Assembly (NCBI RefSeq): GCF_004320535.1 | Contig: NZ_SIHY01000001.1 | Location: 1,860,001 to 1,924,000, forward strand | Direction: 5' to 3' | Length of the DNA stretch: 64,000 nt | From: Arthrobacter sp. S41 | Lineage (GTDB): Bacteria > Actinomycetota > Actinomycetes > Actinomycetales > Micrococcaceae | Shown here: piece after piece, positions 46,436 to 56,046 of the stretch | Layout of the letters: the number at the start of each line of letters is the position of its first letter | How positions within the stretch are numbered: position 1 is the stretch's first letter | Notes under the pieces: generated by a model | Databases searched by the model: none | Told to the model about the DNA's origin: nothing | The model's input: the letters and a program-made list of their open reading frames with translations, nothing else | Position numbers and translations under genes: made by a program

Positions 46436-47818
46436 GTGAGTTCACAAGTCGACCCAGGTACGCAACTGCGCACCTCCAGCGCACCATCCCTTGATATCAG
46501 CCCTGGACGCTGGATCAACAACTGGACCCCTGAAGATTCCAACTTCTGGAACGGCGTTGGTCAAACGACCGCCGGCCGTAACCTCAAATGGTCCATCTTC
46601 GCCGAGTTCCTTGGCTTTAGCATCTGGCAGCTTTTTGCCATCGTGGTTGTCTACCTGCCAACGGCAGGATTCACCTACAGCACCTCCCAGCTCTTCTGGC
46701 TCATCTCCATGCCAAGCCTGATCGGCGCCACCCTGCGCATCCCATACACCTTCATGGTTGCTCGCTTCGGCGGACGCAACTGGACCATCGTTTCGGCTCT
46801 GCTGCTGCTGATCCCCGCGGTCGGACTGTCCTTGGCTCTGGCCAACACCTCCACCCCATTCGGTGTCATGCTGCTCCTGGCGGCCCTCACCGGATTTGGT
46901 GGCGGCAACTTCGCCTCATCGATGGCTAACATCACCCACTTCTACCCAGCAGCCCAAAAGGGTTGGGCGCTGGGCCTGAACGCGGCCGGTGGTAACCTCG
47001 GTGCCGCGGTAGCTCAGCTGTTGGTACCCATCGCCATCACCGTTTTTGCAGCCGGATCTCTGCAGTTGCCACTAGCTGGTGTCATCTGGATTCCATTGAT
47101 CCTCATCTCCGCTTATGGCGCATGGCGCTACATGCACAACCTGACTTCAGCTAAGTCAGATGTTCGTGGAGCGATTGCCTGCCTGAAGGAAAAGCACCTG
47201 TGGATCATCTCCTGCCTGTACGTAGGAACCTTCGGCTCTTTCATCGGGTTTGCTGCGGTTTTCCCTAAGCTGATCGTTGATACCTTCCCGGCCTTCTCTC
47301 ACCTGCCACTGGGCACCGCAACCATTACCTTGGCGTTCCTGGGCCCACTGGTCGGTTCGCTCTCCCGCCCTTATGGTGGCAAGCTGGCTGACCGCATTGG
47401 TGGAGCAAAGGTCACCGTGGCCGCCCTGGCCACCATGGCTCTGATTACCGCACTGGTTGTGGTGACCTTGCCACTGGCGAACTTCTGGCTATTCCTTGTA
47501 TTGTTCTTGATGCTCTTCGCCTCCACGGGTATCGGTAACGGTTCCACCTACCGCATGATCCCCGCAGTATTTGCCCTCGGTGTCGGCTCCAAGGGTGCCG
47601 AAGCATCACGCAAGTCGGCAGCTGCCCTGGGCCTGATCTCAGCCATTGGCGCCTACGGTGGATTCCTGATTCCGCAGGCCCTGGGACTATCGATGTCCAA
47701 CGCCGGTTCCTACACCCCAGCGTTTATCGTCTTCATCGTGGCCTACCTCGGGCTGATGCTGATGACTTGGTTCAACTACGCTCGTCGCGGGACCCGTTTC
47801 GCCCAGCATGGAGTCTAA
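46436..47818 (+). CDS. narK: Nitrate/nitrite MFS transporter
   Basis: A 460-residue transporter with twelve helices. The nitrate signature appears as TGFGGGNFASSMANITHFYP (helix 5) and the second as the G-I-G-N-G-S-T region (ASTGIGNGSTYRMIPAVF, helix 11). It imports nitrate and may export nitrite. GTG 46436 follows AAGGG. The next gene, nitrate reductase, starts just after its stop, so uptake and reduction are co-expressed. Confidence 0.93.
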   Translation: MSSQVDPGTQLRTSSAPSLDISPGRWINNWTPEDSNFWNGVGQTTAGRNLKWSIFAEFLGFSIWQLFAIVVVYLPTAGFTYSTSQLFWLISMPSLIGATLRIPYTFMVARFGGRNWTIVSALLLLIPAVGLSLALANTSTPFGVMLLLAALTGFGGGNFASSMANITHFYPAAQKGWALGLNAAGGNLGAAVAQLLVPIAITVFAAGSLQLPLAGVIWIPLILISAYGAWRYMHNLTSAKSDVRGAIACLKEKHLWIISCLYVGTFGSFIGFAAVFPKLIVDTFPAFSHLPLGTATITLAFLGPLVGSLSRPYGGKLADRIGGAKVTVAALATMALITALVVVTLPLANFWLFLVLFLMLFASTGIGNGSTYRMIPAVFALGVGSKGAEASRKSAAALGLISAIGAYGGFLIPQALGLSMSNAGSYTPAFIVFIVAYLGLMLMTWFNYARRGTRFAQHGV

Positions 47819-47819
47819 A

Positions 47820-49934
47820 ATGGCCGACACCCACTGCCCCTACTGCGCACTGCAGTGCGGCATCACCCTCGAAGGCACCGGCGCGCAAACCTCGTTGCGT
47901 GGCCGGGACTTCGAGACCAATGGTGGTGCACTGTGCCGCAAAGGATTCAGCGCCGCTAAATTGCTAGAGCACCCGCAACGCATCACCAACCCGATGCAAC
48001 GCCAAGCCGATGGTAGTTTTGCGCCGGTGGATTGGGATACCGCACTGGATTTGATTGCCCACAAGGCATTAGAAATCCGCGCCGAGTCTGGCGCAGACGC
48101 AGTGGCAATGTTTGGTTCAGGCTCACTAACCAATGAAAAGGCCTACCAGTTGGGCAAGTTTGCCCGGCTGGCCCTAGGCACCTCACGGATCGACTACAAC
48201 GGCCGGTTCTGCATGTCCTCGGCAGCTGCGGGAACCAACAAGGCTTTCGGCCTGGACCGCGGCCTGCCATTCCCCTTGGCCGATCTTGATAACGCGGCCA
48301 TGATCTTGATGCTTGGCTCCAACGTAGCCGACACCATGCCACCCTTTGTCCGCCACCTGGAAACGGTGCGTGGACGCGGTGGCCTGATTGTGGTGGATCC
48401 GCGCCGTTCGGCCACCGCAAAGCTGGCCGATGAAGGCGCCGGCTGGCACCTGCAGCCCACCCCATCAAGTGACCTAGCGTTGCTTTTGGGCCTAGCTCAT
48501 GTGGTGCTTACCGAGTCCTTGGCCGATACCCACTACCTGGCAGAGCGCACCGTCGGCTTAGACTCACTGCGTTCCTCGGTAGCCAGCTGGTGGCCGGAGC
48601 GCACCGCTAAAGTTACCGGTATTCCAGCCGATCAAATCCGTCGCACCGCTCGCGCCTTGGCCGCTGCGGCCAAGAGCGCCAAAAACGGTGGCAACCCTGT
48701 CTACATTCTTACCGGACGTGGCATTGAACAGCATGCCAACGGTACCGATACCGTCACCGCAGCCATCAACCTTGCACTGCTCTTGGGCCTGCCAGGAACA
48801 CTGGCGGGCGGCTACGGCACCATCACCGGTCAGGGCAATGGACAGGGCGGACGCGAACACGGCCAAAAGTGCGACCAGCTGCCTGGCTACCGCAAAATTT
48901 CTGACCCGGAACACCGCGCCCACGTGGCCAAGGTCTGGGGCGTTGACCCAGAGATCATTCCCGGTCCAGGGATCCCAGCCGTTGAACTTCTGAACACTTT
49001 GGGTACCAAGTCCGGGGCACGTATGCTCATGGTTCACGGTGCCAACCCGGTCATTTCCGCACCGGATGCCAACCAGATTTTTGCCGCCCTACGCCGCCTA
49101 GACTTCTTGGTAGTCAGCGATTTCTTCTTCTCCGAAACTGCCGCCGAGGCGGATCTGGTCCTGCCGGTGTTGCAGTGGGCTGAAGAAGAAGGCACGATGA
49201 CCAATCTAGAGGGCCGCATCCTTCGCCGCCGCGCCGCGATGCCAGCCCCCGGCCAAGCCAAAAGCGAATTGTGGATCTTCTCCCAACTGGCCCAACGCCT
49301 CAATGCCCCAGGCACTTTCTCCCCCAATGCTTCTGAGGTCTTCGACGAGCTAAAGCTTGCCAGCGCCGGCGGCATTGCCGACTACTCCGGAGTGAACTGG
49401 GAGGACGTGGATCAGGGTGCAGCCATCTACTGGCCTTGCCCCGAAGGCAGTGAAATCAGTACCAAGACCGGCGAGCGCAACGGCACCCCGAGGTTGTTCC
49501 TCGACCGCTTTGCGCACAGTGATGGCAAGGCACAGATCATCGCCGTCTACGCACCTAACCAGCTGCCAAACAAGCAGATTTCCTTGGTGACCGGTCGCCT
49601 GCTGGAGCACTACCAGTCAGGGGCGCAGACCCGTCGAGTTGATGAGCTGGCTACCGCCGCACCTGAGGCAGCCCTGGAAATCCACCCGAGCACTGCCCTG
49701 GCCCACCAGATCAGTGACGGGCAAATGGTCAAGGTTTCCAACCAGCGTGGCACCAGCATTGCCCGTGCAAAGCTGAGCACGGATATGCGTCTGGACACGG
49801 TGTTCTTGCCCTTCCACTTCCCGAATACCGGCACCGCCAACCTGCTGACCGATCCAAGTGTGGATCCATTCAGCAAGATGCCCGAGTTTAAACATGCCCA
49901 TGTGTCTCTGAACCCGATTAAAGGGGAATCATGA
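47820..49934 (+). CDS. nasC: Assimilatory nitrate reductase, molybdopterin subunit
   Basis: A 704-residue bis-MGD enzyme. The N-terminal [4Fe-4S] site uses Cys6, Cys9, Cys13 and Cys39 (HCPYCALQCG; GALCRKG); Cys131 in RFCMSSAAAGTNKAFG is the expected molybdenum ligand; the C-terminal molydopterin-dinucleotide domain is about 580-704. Length and lack of a Tat signal point to a cytoplasmic assimilatory enzyme reducing nitrate to nitrite. ATG 47820 follows GGAG and begins one base after the narK stop. The following oxidoreductase overlaps it by 4 bases and is the likely electron donor. Confidence 0.92.
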   Translation: MADTHCPYCALQCGITLEGTGAQTSLRGRDFETNGGALCRKGFSAAKLLEHPQRITNPMQRQADGSFAPVDWDTALDLIAHKALEIRAESGADAVAMFGSGSLTNEKAYQLGKFARLALGTSRIDYNGRFCMSSAAAGTNKAFGLDRGLPFPLADLDNAAMILMLGSNVADTMPPFVRHLETVRGRGGLIVVDPRRSATAKLADEGAGWHLQPTPSSDLALLLGLAHVVLTESLADTHYLAERTVGLDSLRSSVASWWPERTAKVTGIPADQIRRTARALAAAAKSAKNGGNPVYILTGRGIEQHANGTDTVTAAINLALLLGLPGTLAGGYGTITGQGNGQGGREHGQKCDQLPGYRKISDPEHRAHVAKVWGVDPEIIPGPGIPAVELLNTLGTKSGARMLMVHGANPVISAPDANQIFAALRRLDFLVVSDFFFSETAAEADLVLPVLQWAEEEGTMTNLEGRILRRRAAMPAPGQAKSELWIFSQLAQRLNAPGTFSPNASEVFDELKLASAGGIADYSGVNWEDVDQGAAIYWPCPEGSEISTKTGERNGTPRLFLDRFAHSDGKAQIIAVYAPNQLPNKQISLVTGRLLEHYQSGAQTRRVDELATAAPEAALEIHPSTALAHQISDGQMVKVSNQRGTSIARAKLSTDMRLDTVFLPFHFPNTGTANLLTDPSVDPFSKMPEFKHAHVSLNPIKGES

Positions 49935-51400
49935 AGCGTCCTGAACAGATTGTCATCATCGGCTTCGGTCCGGTAGCAGCCTCACTGATCGAAGGGCTGC
50001 TGCCCTCGGTCACCGCTGGCGACTGCGAACTGACCGTCATCAGCGCCGAAAAGCACCTGGCCTATAACCGTGTGCTTCTGGCCGAACTAGCTATCGGGGC
50101 TGCAGAACTTGAGCACCTGCTCATGGTGGATGCCGCACGTCTTGATGCCGCTGGAGTGAACGTTTTGCTTGGCGCTCAGGCCACCGGTGTTGACCGTGCA
50201 CGCCGCCGGGTGCTGGTCCGCGATCACGAACCGGTGTCCTATGACCGTCTGGTCTTTGCTACCGGCGCTAGGGCAATGATCCCGTCACTGAATGGACTGA
50301 ACTTTGACCCGCACGCCGATACCGCGTTGCCTGACGGAGTCTTCGCTTTACGCACCGTGGATGATGCCCAAAAGCTGCAACATTCACTGAGCATCGGCGG
50401 ACGAATCTTGATCCTCGGTGGCGGAATCCTCGGCATCGAAGCTGCCCTAGCCATTGCCGCCAGCGGAGGCAAGCCCGTACTGGTTCACCACGGGGCCGCT
50501 CCCCTAGGCCGAGTTGTCGATGGTGACGGCGGAGCATTGCTCACCCGCTGTCTCAAAGACGCCGGCGTTGAAGTGATCTCTGAAGTTAAAGCCACCGGTA
50601 TCAGCAAAGATGAACATGGATTTGCCGCTCTTTCCACCTCCACCCATGGAGAGATCCTCGGCGGTGCGCTGCTGATTTCCACCGGTGTTCGCGCACGCAC
50701 CGAACTGGCCGAAGGTTGTGGCCTGGCGGTAGGACGCGGAATCAAAACCAACCAATTCCTCTGCGCCGATACCGAACAGCGCATCTACGCTTTGGGTGAC
50801 TGCGCCGAAGTGGACGGCCAAGCCCCTGTCGGCCTGTTGGCTCCGGGCTGGGCCCAAGCCAGCTGGCTTGCCCAGCACCTATCCACACCTACCGAAGTTC
50901 CGGCCCCAGATTTTTCTGCCTCTGATGTGTTGATGCTCAAAGGTCAAGGTATTGAGGTGGCCGCCGCCGGAGATGTCAGCGCTGGCTTCTGGGATAAACC
51001 GGAACTACAGGCCACCGTATTTGCTGACCCATCGGCCGGACGTTATCTCAAAGTGGTCACTCGCGATGGTGTGGTGACTGGTTTCCTTTCCATCGGACTG
51101 CCACAGACTAGCGCCGAGCTGGTCTTGGCTTATGAGCGCGGAAATCAATTGCCTGTTGATCGCTCAACGCTTCTGCGCCTGGATGATCCTGCCGCTTTGG
51201 ACTTGAGCTCCGTAGTTCCTAGCGATGAAGATCAGTTGTGCCGTTGTTCGGGAGCTACCTACGGGCAGGTTACCCATGCAGTAGGTGAAGGTTGCACCAC
51301 TGTCGCGCAGGTTGGTGACTCTTGCCGTGCTGGCACCGGTTGCGGTGGCTGCAAATCCAAGATTGAGGAACTACTCAAGAAGGCTCCCGCGCTGGCCTAA
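49931..51400 (+). CDS. nasB: FAD/NAD(P)H oxidoreductase with C-terminal BFD-type iron-sulphur domain, nitrate reductase electron donor
   Basis: A 489-residue protein: FAD-binding Rossmann segment VIIGFGPVAASLIEGL, a central NAD-binding motif RILILGGGILGIEAALAIA (about 157-175), TRAL-type ALGDCAEVDG binding FAD, and a C-terminal [2Fe-2S] BFD-like domain (about 430-489) with LCRCSGATYG and AGTGCGGCKSK giving four cysteines. This is the plan of NasB/NasA-type electron-transfer subunits that pass electrons from NADH to the molybdenum subunit. The ATG overlaps the nasC stop. A nearby terminator follows. Confidence 0.85.
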   Translation: MKRPEQIVIIGFGPVAASLIEGLLPSVTAGDCELTVISAEKHLAYNRVLLAELAIGAAELEHLLMVDAARLDAAGVNVLLGAQATGVDRARRRVLVRDHEPVSYDRLVFATGARAMIPSLNGLNFDPHADTALPDGVFALRTVDDAQKLQHSLSIGGRILILGGGILGIEAALAIAASGGKPVLVHHGAAPLGRVVDGDGGALLTRCLKDAGVEVISEVKATGISKDEHGFAALSTSTHGEILGGALLISTGVRARTELAEGCGLAVGRGIKTNQFLCADTEQRIYALGDCAEVDGQAPVGLLAPGWAQASWLAQHLSTPTEVPAPDFSASDVLMLKGQGIEVAAAGDVSAGFWDKPELQATVFADPSAGRYLKVVTRDGVVTGFLSIGLPQTSAELVLAYERGNQLPVDRSTLLRLDDPAALDLSSVVPSDEDQLCRCSGATYGQVTHAVGEGCTTVAQVGDSCRAGTGCGGCKSKIEELLKKAPALA

Positions 51401-51532
51401 ACCCGCTCGCGGTTGGGCGCGTAAAACATAGACAAATGAGCTCACGTACGTCGTCACTATCCATTGACGACCAGCGTGAATTCTCTGTGCCTGGAATCAA
51501 TACCACCGAATCAGTACTTTCTACGCAACCAA

Positions 51533-51565
51533 AACGCAGGGACCGAAGTCCCTGCGTTCCTTTTT
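51533..51565 (+). terminator. Terminator of the narK-nasC-nasB operon
   Basis: AACGCAGGGAC (51533-51543), loop CGAA and GTCCCTGCGTT (51548-51558) followed by CCTTTTT, about 130 bases after the nasB stop. Confidence 0.9.
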
Positions 51566-51611
51566 GCTATGTCGTTGTTGGCTGGTGGTTTGTGATTCCT
51601 GGGTGCGACGT

Positions 51612-51989
51612 TTATTTGGTCTTCTCCAGCCACAGCTGGCCGGCGACCTCAACCAGTTCATGCATTTGAAGTGCCGGTGAATCCGCGTTCAAGCATGAGC
51701 CGGTATCCAAACGGTAAACCTCTTTGTGCAGCGGGCAAGCAACCGTTGCCACAGACTGACCATCAACCATGGTGCCACCCAGAATTCCGCGAGCCATCAC
51801 CTTGGCGCCGGTGGTCGGGCAGTGGTGTGAAGCAGCGTAAAAAGAATTGGATTCGGTGCGGAAGAGTGCCAGCTGAGCACCATCAAGCAAGAGGGCTTCG
51901 CCCCAGCCTGCTTCAAGTTCTTCGCTACGGCATACCGGCGCGAAGCTGACTGACTTCTCTAGGGTTTCTTCGGCAAATTGCGTGCTCAT
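51612..51989 (-). CDS. nirD: Nitrite reductase small subunit (NirD), Rieske-like
   Basis: A 125-residue Rieske-fold protein. The first ligand pair is altered: C-P-T (Cys57-Thr59) stands where C-P-H is usual, while the second pair CPLH (Cys85, His88) is intact. E. coli NirD lacks these ligands altogether, so loss is tolerated; this copy is an intermediate form. VYRLDTGSCL and LVEVAGQLWLEK at the end are NirD-typical. Unusually, the gene is divergent from nirB, 359 bases away, rather than directly downstream of it. Confidence 0.88.
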   Translation of the reverse strand: MSTQFAEETLEKSVSFAPVCRSEELEAGWGEALLLDGAQLALFRTESNSFYAASHHCPTTGAKVMARGILGGTMVDGQSVATVACPLHKEVYRLDTGSCLNADSPALQMHELVEVAGQLWLEKTK

Positions 51990-52348
51990 GAACCTGTTCC
52001 TCTACTAGTGGACGTTCGCTGATATACCGAGCATAGAAGTCTCATGTTTCGCTCAACGCCGTGAGCGGTTGCTAGGTCGTAAACCCTGACTAACATTCAC
52101 AATTGGCAGAGTGAGACCGCAAAATTACCGTCATTTCCACGTTTTTGATCTGTCGCGGCCTGCCCAAGTAAGGCGATCATCAGTGCAATGAGTCCACGAT
52201 GTTTCATGAGTTTCACTGCCCCAAAATCTGTTGGGGAAGAAAGTTACATCGACCGAAACACAAGAGAAATTGGACTGCAAAAACGACTTTCTACAGTAGA
52301 GCTATCAGCCTGAAACTCCTCGTTTCCAAGCGAAAGTCGAATTTGATC
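51990..52348. promoter_or_regulatory. Divergent nirD/nirB regulatory region
   Basis: These 359 bases hold no supported gene. Notable sites are CGCTCA-N6-TGAGCG (52050-52067) on the nirD side, CCCCAA-N6-TTGGGG (52218-52235), and GTTAC-N7-GAAAC (52242-52258) on the nirB side. The last resembles an actinobacterial GlnR half-site (GTnAC-N6-GAAAC) with one extra base. Nitrogen control is therefore plausible, but the sites are inferred. Confidence 0.5.
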
Positions 52349-54952
52349 ATGGGTACAACGAACATCGCACGCCGCGTCCTAGTAATTGGTGGCGGACCGG
52401 CAGCACACCGTTTCACGGAGTCGCTGTCCAGCCGCGCACCACAGAACCTAAACATCACGGTGCTGACCGAAGAAGTCCACCTACCTTATGATCGAGTTGC
52501 TCTCTCTAAGGCACTGACCGACCGCACTGTTGATCTCACCTTAGGCGACACCACCTTGTGGGAAGCAGAGCATGTCACTTTGGAGACCAGCGCTAAAGCG
52601 GTAGCCATCGATAGTGACCAGCGCATCGTCACCACCGAGGACGGCCGAACCTTCGGCTACGACGAACTAGTACTCGCCACCGGCTCCGACGCCACCGCAC
52701 TGAAAATCCCAGGCAACGAGCACAGTTTTGTATACCGCACCCTAGAAGATGTTTGGTCTATCGCGGAAAAGATCGAGGAACTCAAAACTACCCTTGGCCG
52801 TACTCCAGTAGTAGCCACCGTTGGTGGCGGTCTGCTCGGCTTGGAAGCTGCCGCCGGCGCACAGGCTTTAGGTGCCGAAGCGCTAGTTATTGATAGTGGT
52901 AACTGGTTGATGCGCTCCCAGCTCGATGAAGGTGCCGGTCAGGCGATGGGCCGATTGATCAAGGAAACCGGCTTCACCGTGCACGGCGGGTTCCGCCCTA
53001 AGGAAATCATCACCCACGACGGCGCGGTCACCGGCGTCCTGCTCACCAACGATAAAGTTATCGACGCAGATATGGTCATCGCTTCCATCGGTGTCTCCCC
53101 GCGTGATGAGCTGGCCCGCACCTACAACAACGCTCTAGATCAGGCCGGCAGCGAAGCTCCCCGCTTCGGCATGGGCCCACGTGGCGGTGTGGTTATCGAA
53201 CCGAACTGCTCAACCGGGATCCAGAACATCTGGGCCATCGGTGAAGTCGCCAACTTCGACGGAATGTGCGTCGGTCTGGTCGCTCCAGCCAACTCCATGG
53301 CTGAAATTGTGGCCGAACAGCTCTCCGGCGGCCACGCAGAATTCCCTGGCTTTGATACCGCCACCAAGCTCAAGCTCTCCGGAGTAGATGTCGCCAGCTT
53401 CGGTGATGCCTTTGCACAATCCGAAGGTGCGCTGGAAGTTGTTTACGCTGACGCACCGCGTGGCCTGTACCAAAAGCTTGTTGTTTCTGCCGACGCAAAA
53501 ACCTTGCTCGGTGGCATCTTTGTTGGAGATGCGACCCCGTACCAGTCCCTGCGTCCCATGCTTGGCCGTGAACTTGCTGCCGAACCCGGTGCTTACCTGA
53601 GCGCAATTGGCGGAGAAGCACCGGAAGGTGAACTGCCCGATGACGCGGTGATGTGTTCTTGCAACAATGTTTTGGTTGGAGACATCCGCGACGCAGTCTC
53701 CGGTTGTGGCAGCTGTGAGGGCAAGGATCCAGTCACCACGGTGGCTGGCCTGAAGGCTTGCACCCGTGCCGGAACTCAGTGTGGTTCGTGTGTCCCGATG
53801 ATCAAAAAGCTGATGGAATCCCAGATGAAGAAGGACGGAGCCGAGGTTTCCACGGATCTGTGCGAACACATCTCCTTCTCCCGCCCAGAACTTTTCGAAG
53901 CCATCCGCGTTGCCGGTGCGGCCACCTTCGATGAAGTGATGGAACGATTCGGTACCGGGCCAGGTTGCGATATCTGCAAGCCGGCCATCGCCAACATCCT
54001 TTCTTCGCAGACCTCGGTGCACCCAATGGATGCAGGTCTAGCCGGCGCCCAGGATACCAACGACCGCGCACTGGCCAATATGCAAAAGGATGGCACCTAC
54101 TCGGTAGTCCCACGTATTCCAGGTGGTGAAATCACCCCAGAGAAGCTCGCAGTGATTGCCACGGTGGCACAGAAATACGGCCTGTACACCAAGCTCACCG
54201 GCGGCCTGCGTATCGATATGTTTGGCGCCCGACTCGACCAGCTGCCTGAAATTTGGCGCGAACTAGTGGATGCCGGATTCGAGTCCGGTCAGGCCTACGG
54301 CAAGTCCCTACGCAATGTGAAAACCTGTGTCGGTTCCTCCTGGTGCCGCTACGGCATGCTCGACTCGGTGGCCATGGGCATCGAAATGGAGCTGCGCTAC
54401 CGCGGGTTGCGAGCCCCGCACAAGTTCAAGATGGGTGTCTCGGGCTGCGCCCGTGAATGCGCCGAGGCTCGGGCCAAGGACATTGGCGTGATCGCCACCG
54501 CCGAAGGTTGGAACCTCTACGTTGGCGGTAATGGTGGAGCCAACCCGGCCCACGCTCAGCTGCTGGCCGGTGGCCTAGATGACGCCACCCTGCTCAAATA
54601 CATCGACCGCTACCTGATGTACTACATCCGCACCGCAGACAAGCTGCAGCGTACCGCGCACTGGTTGCAGGATCTGGATGGCGGACTGGATCGTGTGAAG
54701 CAGGTAGTAATCGACGATTCCCTGGGTCTGGCCGAAGAGATGGAAGCGGCCATGGAACGCCACGTTGCCAACTATGAGGATGAGTGGGCCGCTACCCTGG
54801 CTGACCCAGTCAAGCTCAAGCGCTTCCGCTCCTTCGTGAACACCGCAGAGCCAGATACCGACTTGGCCTACGTTCCAGAGCGTGGCCAGAAGCGTCCGGC
54901 CGAGCCGGTGGCGCTAGGCACCCACATCCCCATCGGAGCACCCCAGCACTAA
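52349..54952 (+). CDS. nirB: NADH-dependent nitrite reductase, large subunit
   Basis: An 867-residue NirB: FAD/NAD-binding half (VLVIGGGPAAHRFTESL; VATVGGGLLGLEAAAGAQALG), two BFD-type [2Fe-2S] segments (CSCNNVLVGDI, GTQCGSCVPM, then GPGCDICKPAI), and the sirohaem/[4Fe-4S] reductase half with KTCVGSSWCRYG and GVSGCARECAEA, whose four cysteines bind the cluster bridging to sirohaem. It reduces nitrite to ammonia with NADH. ATG 52349 opens the conserved region; the ribosome binding site is weak. It follows nitrate-reductase genes, completing nitrate assimilation. Confidence 0.95.
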   Translation: MGTTNIARRVLVIGGGPAAHRFTESLSSRAPQNLNITVLTEEVHLPYDRVALSKALTDRTVDLTLGDTTLWEAEHVTLETSAKAVAIDSDQRIVTTEDGRTFGYDELVLATGSDATALKIPGNEHSFVYRTLEDVWSIAEKIEELKTTLGRTPVVATVGGGLLGLEAAAGAQALGAEALVIDSGNWLMRSQLDEGAGQAMGRLIKETGFTVHGGFRPKEIITHDGAVTGVLLTNDKVIDADMVIASIGVSPRDELARTYNNALDQAGSEAPRFGMGPRGGVVIEPNCSTGIQNIWAIGEVANFDGMCVGLVAPANSMAEIVAEQLSGGHAEFPGFDTATKLKLSGVDVASFGDAFAQSEGALEVVYADAPRGLYQKLVVSADAKTLLGGIFVGDATPYQSLRPMLGRELAAEPGAYLSAIGGEAPEGELPDDAVMCSCNNVLVGDIRDAVSGCGSCEGKDPVTTVAGLKACTRAGTQCGSCVPMIKKLMESQMKKDGAEVSTDLCEHISFSRPELFEAIRVAGAATFDEVMERFGTGPGCDICKPAIANILSSQTSVHPMDAGLAGAQDTNDRALANMQKDGTYSVVPRIPGGEITPEKLAVIATVAQKYGLYTKLTGGLRIDMFGARLDQLPEIWRELVDAGFESGQAYGKSLRNVKTCVGSSWCRYGMLDSVAMGIEMELRYRGLRAPHKFKMGVSGCARECAEARAKDIGVIATAEGWNLYVGGNGGANPAHAQLLAGGLDDATLLKYIDRYLMYYIRTADKLQRTAHWLQDLDGGLDRVKQVVIDDSLGLAEEMEAAMERHVANYEDEWAATLADPVKLKRFRSFVNTAEPDTDLAYVPERGQKRPAEPVALGTHIPIGAPQH

Positions 54953-54970
54953 GTAACCCAGCACTAAGTA
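54942..54970 (+). repeat. 15-bp tandem duplication at the nirB stop
   Basis: CCCAGCACTAAGTA occurs twice (54942-54955 and 54957-54970) with a period of 15 bases. The first copy holds the nirB stop codon, so the second is a duplicate of coding sequence now outside the frame. Confidence 0.85.
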
Positions 54971-54975
54971 CCCCC

Positions 54976-55025
54976 AAATCCACCCGCGCTTACAGTTTCG
55001 AGCTGTTACCAGCGCGGGTGGATTT
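54976..55025. terminator. Bidirectional terminator between nirB and the aldo/keto reductase
   Basis: AAATCCACCCGCGCT (54976-54990) and AGCGCGGGTGGATTT (55011-55025) are perfect 15-base arms around a 20-base loop. The right arm also encodes the end of the convergent aldo/keto reductase. Confidence 0.8.
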
Positions 55026-55995
55026 GTGCGCGCAGCTTGGCATCGTAGAGATCACGAACCGCAGTGTTGAACTCACTGGAGATCTCTAGTGAACCGGCCG
55101 CGGCATTAGCACGTGCCTGCTGCTCATTGCGTGCCCCGGGAATGATGGTGCTGATTCCCTCTTGAGCCGCCAACCAAGCCAACGCAACCTGCGCGCTGGT
55201 AGATTCTGGGGATTCATTTTTGGCTAACTGTGCAAACTGACCAGCAGCCTCTACCCCGGTGGCGTAGTCCACGCCGGAGAACGTCTCGCCTACGTCAAAG
55301 GCCGAACCGTCACGGTTGAAGTTTCGATGATCGTCTTGGGCAAATTCGGTGTTCAAGTTGTATCGATTGGTGAGCAGCCCGCTGGCCAAAGGAACACGAG
55401 CGATGATTCCTACGCCGGCTTCGCGTGCTGCTGGCAGGACAACTTCTAAAGGCTTATGTCGGAAGGCGTTGATAATGATCTGCACTGTTGCGATGTTCGG
55501 CCGAGCAATGGCAGCCAATGCTTCATCCACGGTTTCTACCGAAACGCCGTAGTTGGCCATGCGGCCTTCATCCACCATCGTGTCCAGCGCGTCATAGACG
55601 GCATCGGTGGAATACACCGAAGTTGGCGGACAGTGCAACTGCACCAAATCCAGGGTGTCCACTCCAAGGTTTTTACGCGAGCGGTCATTCCAAGCTCGGA
55701 AGGCATCAAGGTTGTAGTTTTCCGGTACCTGCTCAACCCTGCGGCCCATTTTGGTGGCCACCGTGATGCCAGCTTCTGGGTTTGCTTTGAGCCACTTACC
55801 AATCGCCTCTTCGCTGCGTCCGTCGCCGTAGACATCCGCAGTATCAAAGAAGCTCACGCCAGCCTCGTAGGCGGCATCTAATACTGCTAGGGCGTCTGCT
55901 TCATCGACCGATCCCCAGTCAGCTCCAAGCTGCCACGTTCCTAGGCCAATGACGGATACCGTGCGGTTAGTGCGTCCAAGTTCTCTATTTTGCAT
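55006..55995 (-). CDS. Aldo/keto reductase
   Basis: A 329-residue (alpha/beta)8 NADPH-dependent oxidoreductase. The tetrad is visible as the aspartate of FFDTADVYGDGRSE, the tyrosine of the same motif, the lysine of VATKMGR and the histidine of LVQLHCPP. The C-terminal IIPGARNEQQARANAA is the cofactor phosphate-binding loop. Closest in style to the AKR11/YajO-like group; the physiological carbonyl substrate is unknown. It is divergent from the SPFH-protein gene with a paired palindrome between them. Confidence 0.9.
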   Translation of the reverse strand: MQNRELGRTNRTVSVIGLGTWQLGADWGSVDEADALAVLDAAYEAGVSFFDTADVYGDGRSEEAIGKWLKANPEAGITVATKMGRRVEQVPENYNLDAFRAWNDRSRKNLGVDTLDLVQLHCPPTSVYSTDAVYDALDTMVDEGRMANYGVSVETVDEALAAIARPNIATVQIIINAFRHKPLEVVLPAAREAGVGIIARVPLASGLLTNRYNLNTEFAQDDHRNFNRDGSAFDVGETFSGVDYATGVEAAGQFAQLAKNESPESTSAQVALAWLAAQEGISTIIPGARNEQQARANAAAGSLEISSEFNTAVRDLYDAKLRAQIHPRW

Positions 55996-56046
55996 AGCTC
56001 CGAGTCTATGGTGCCTTAGCTATTAACGATACCAACGGCGGTGTTT

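Noticed and set aside
51436-51669. 77-codon plus-strand frame after nasB
   Set aside because: Runs through a strong terminator hairpin and into the 3' end of nirD on the other strand.
53210-54022. 270-codon minus-strand frame within nirB
   Set aside because: Antisense shadow of a fully supported nitrite reductase gene.
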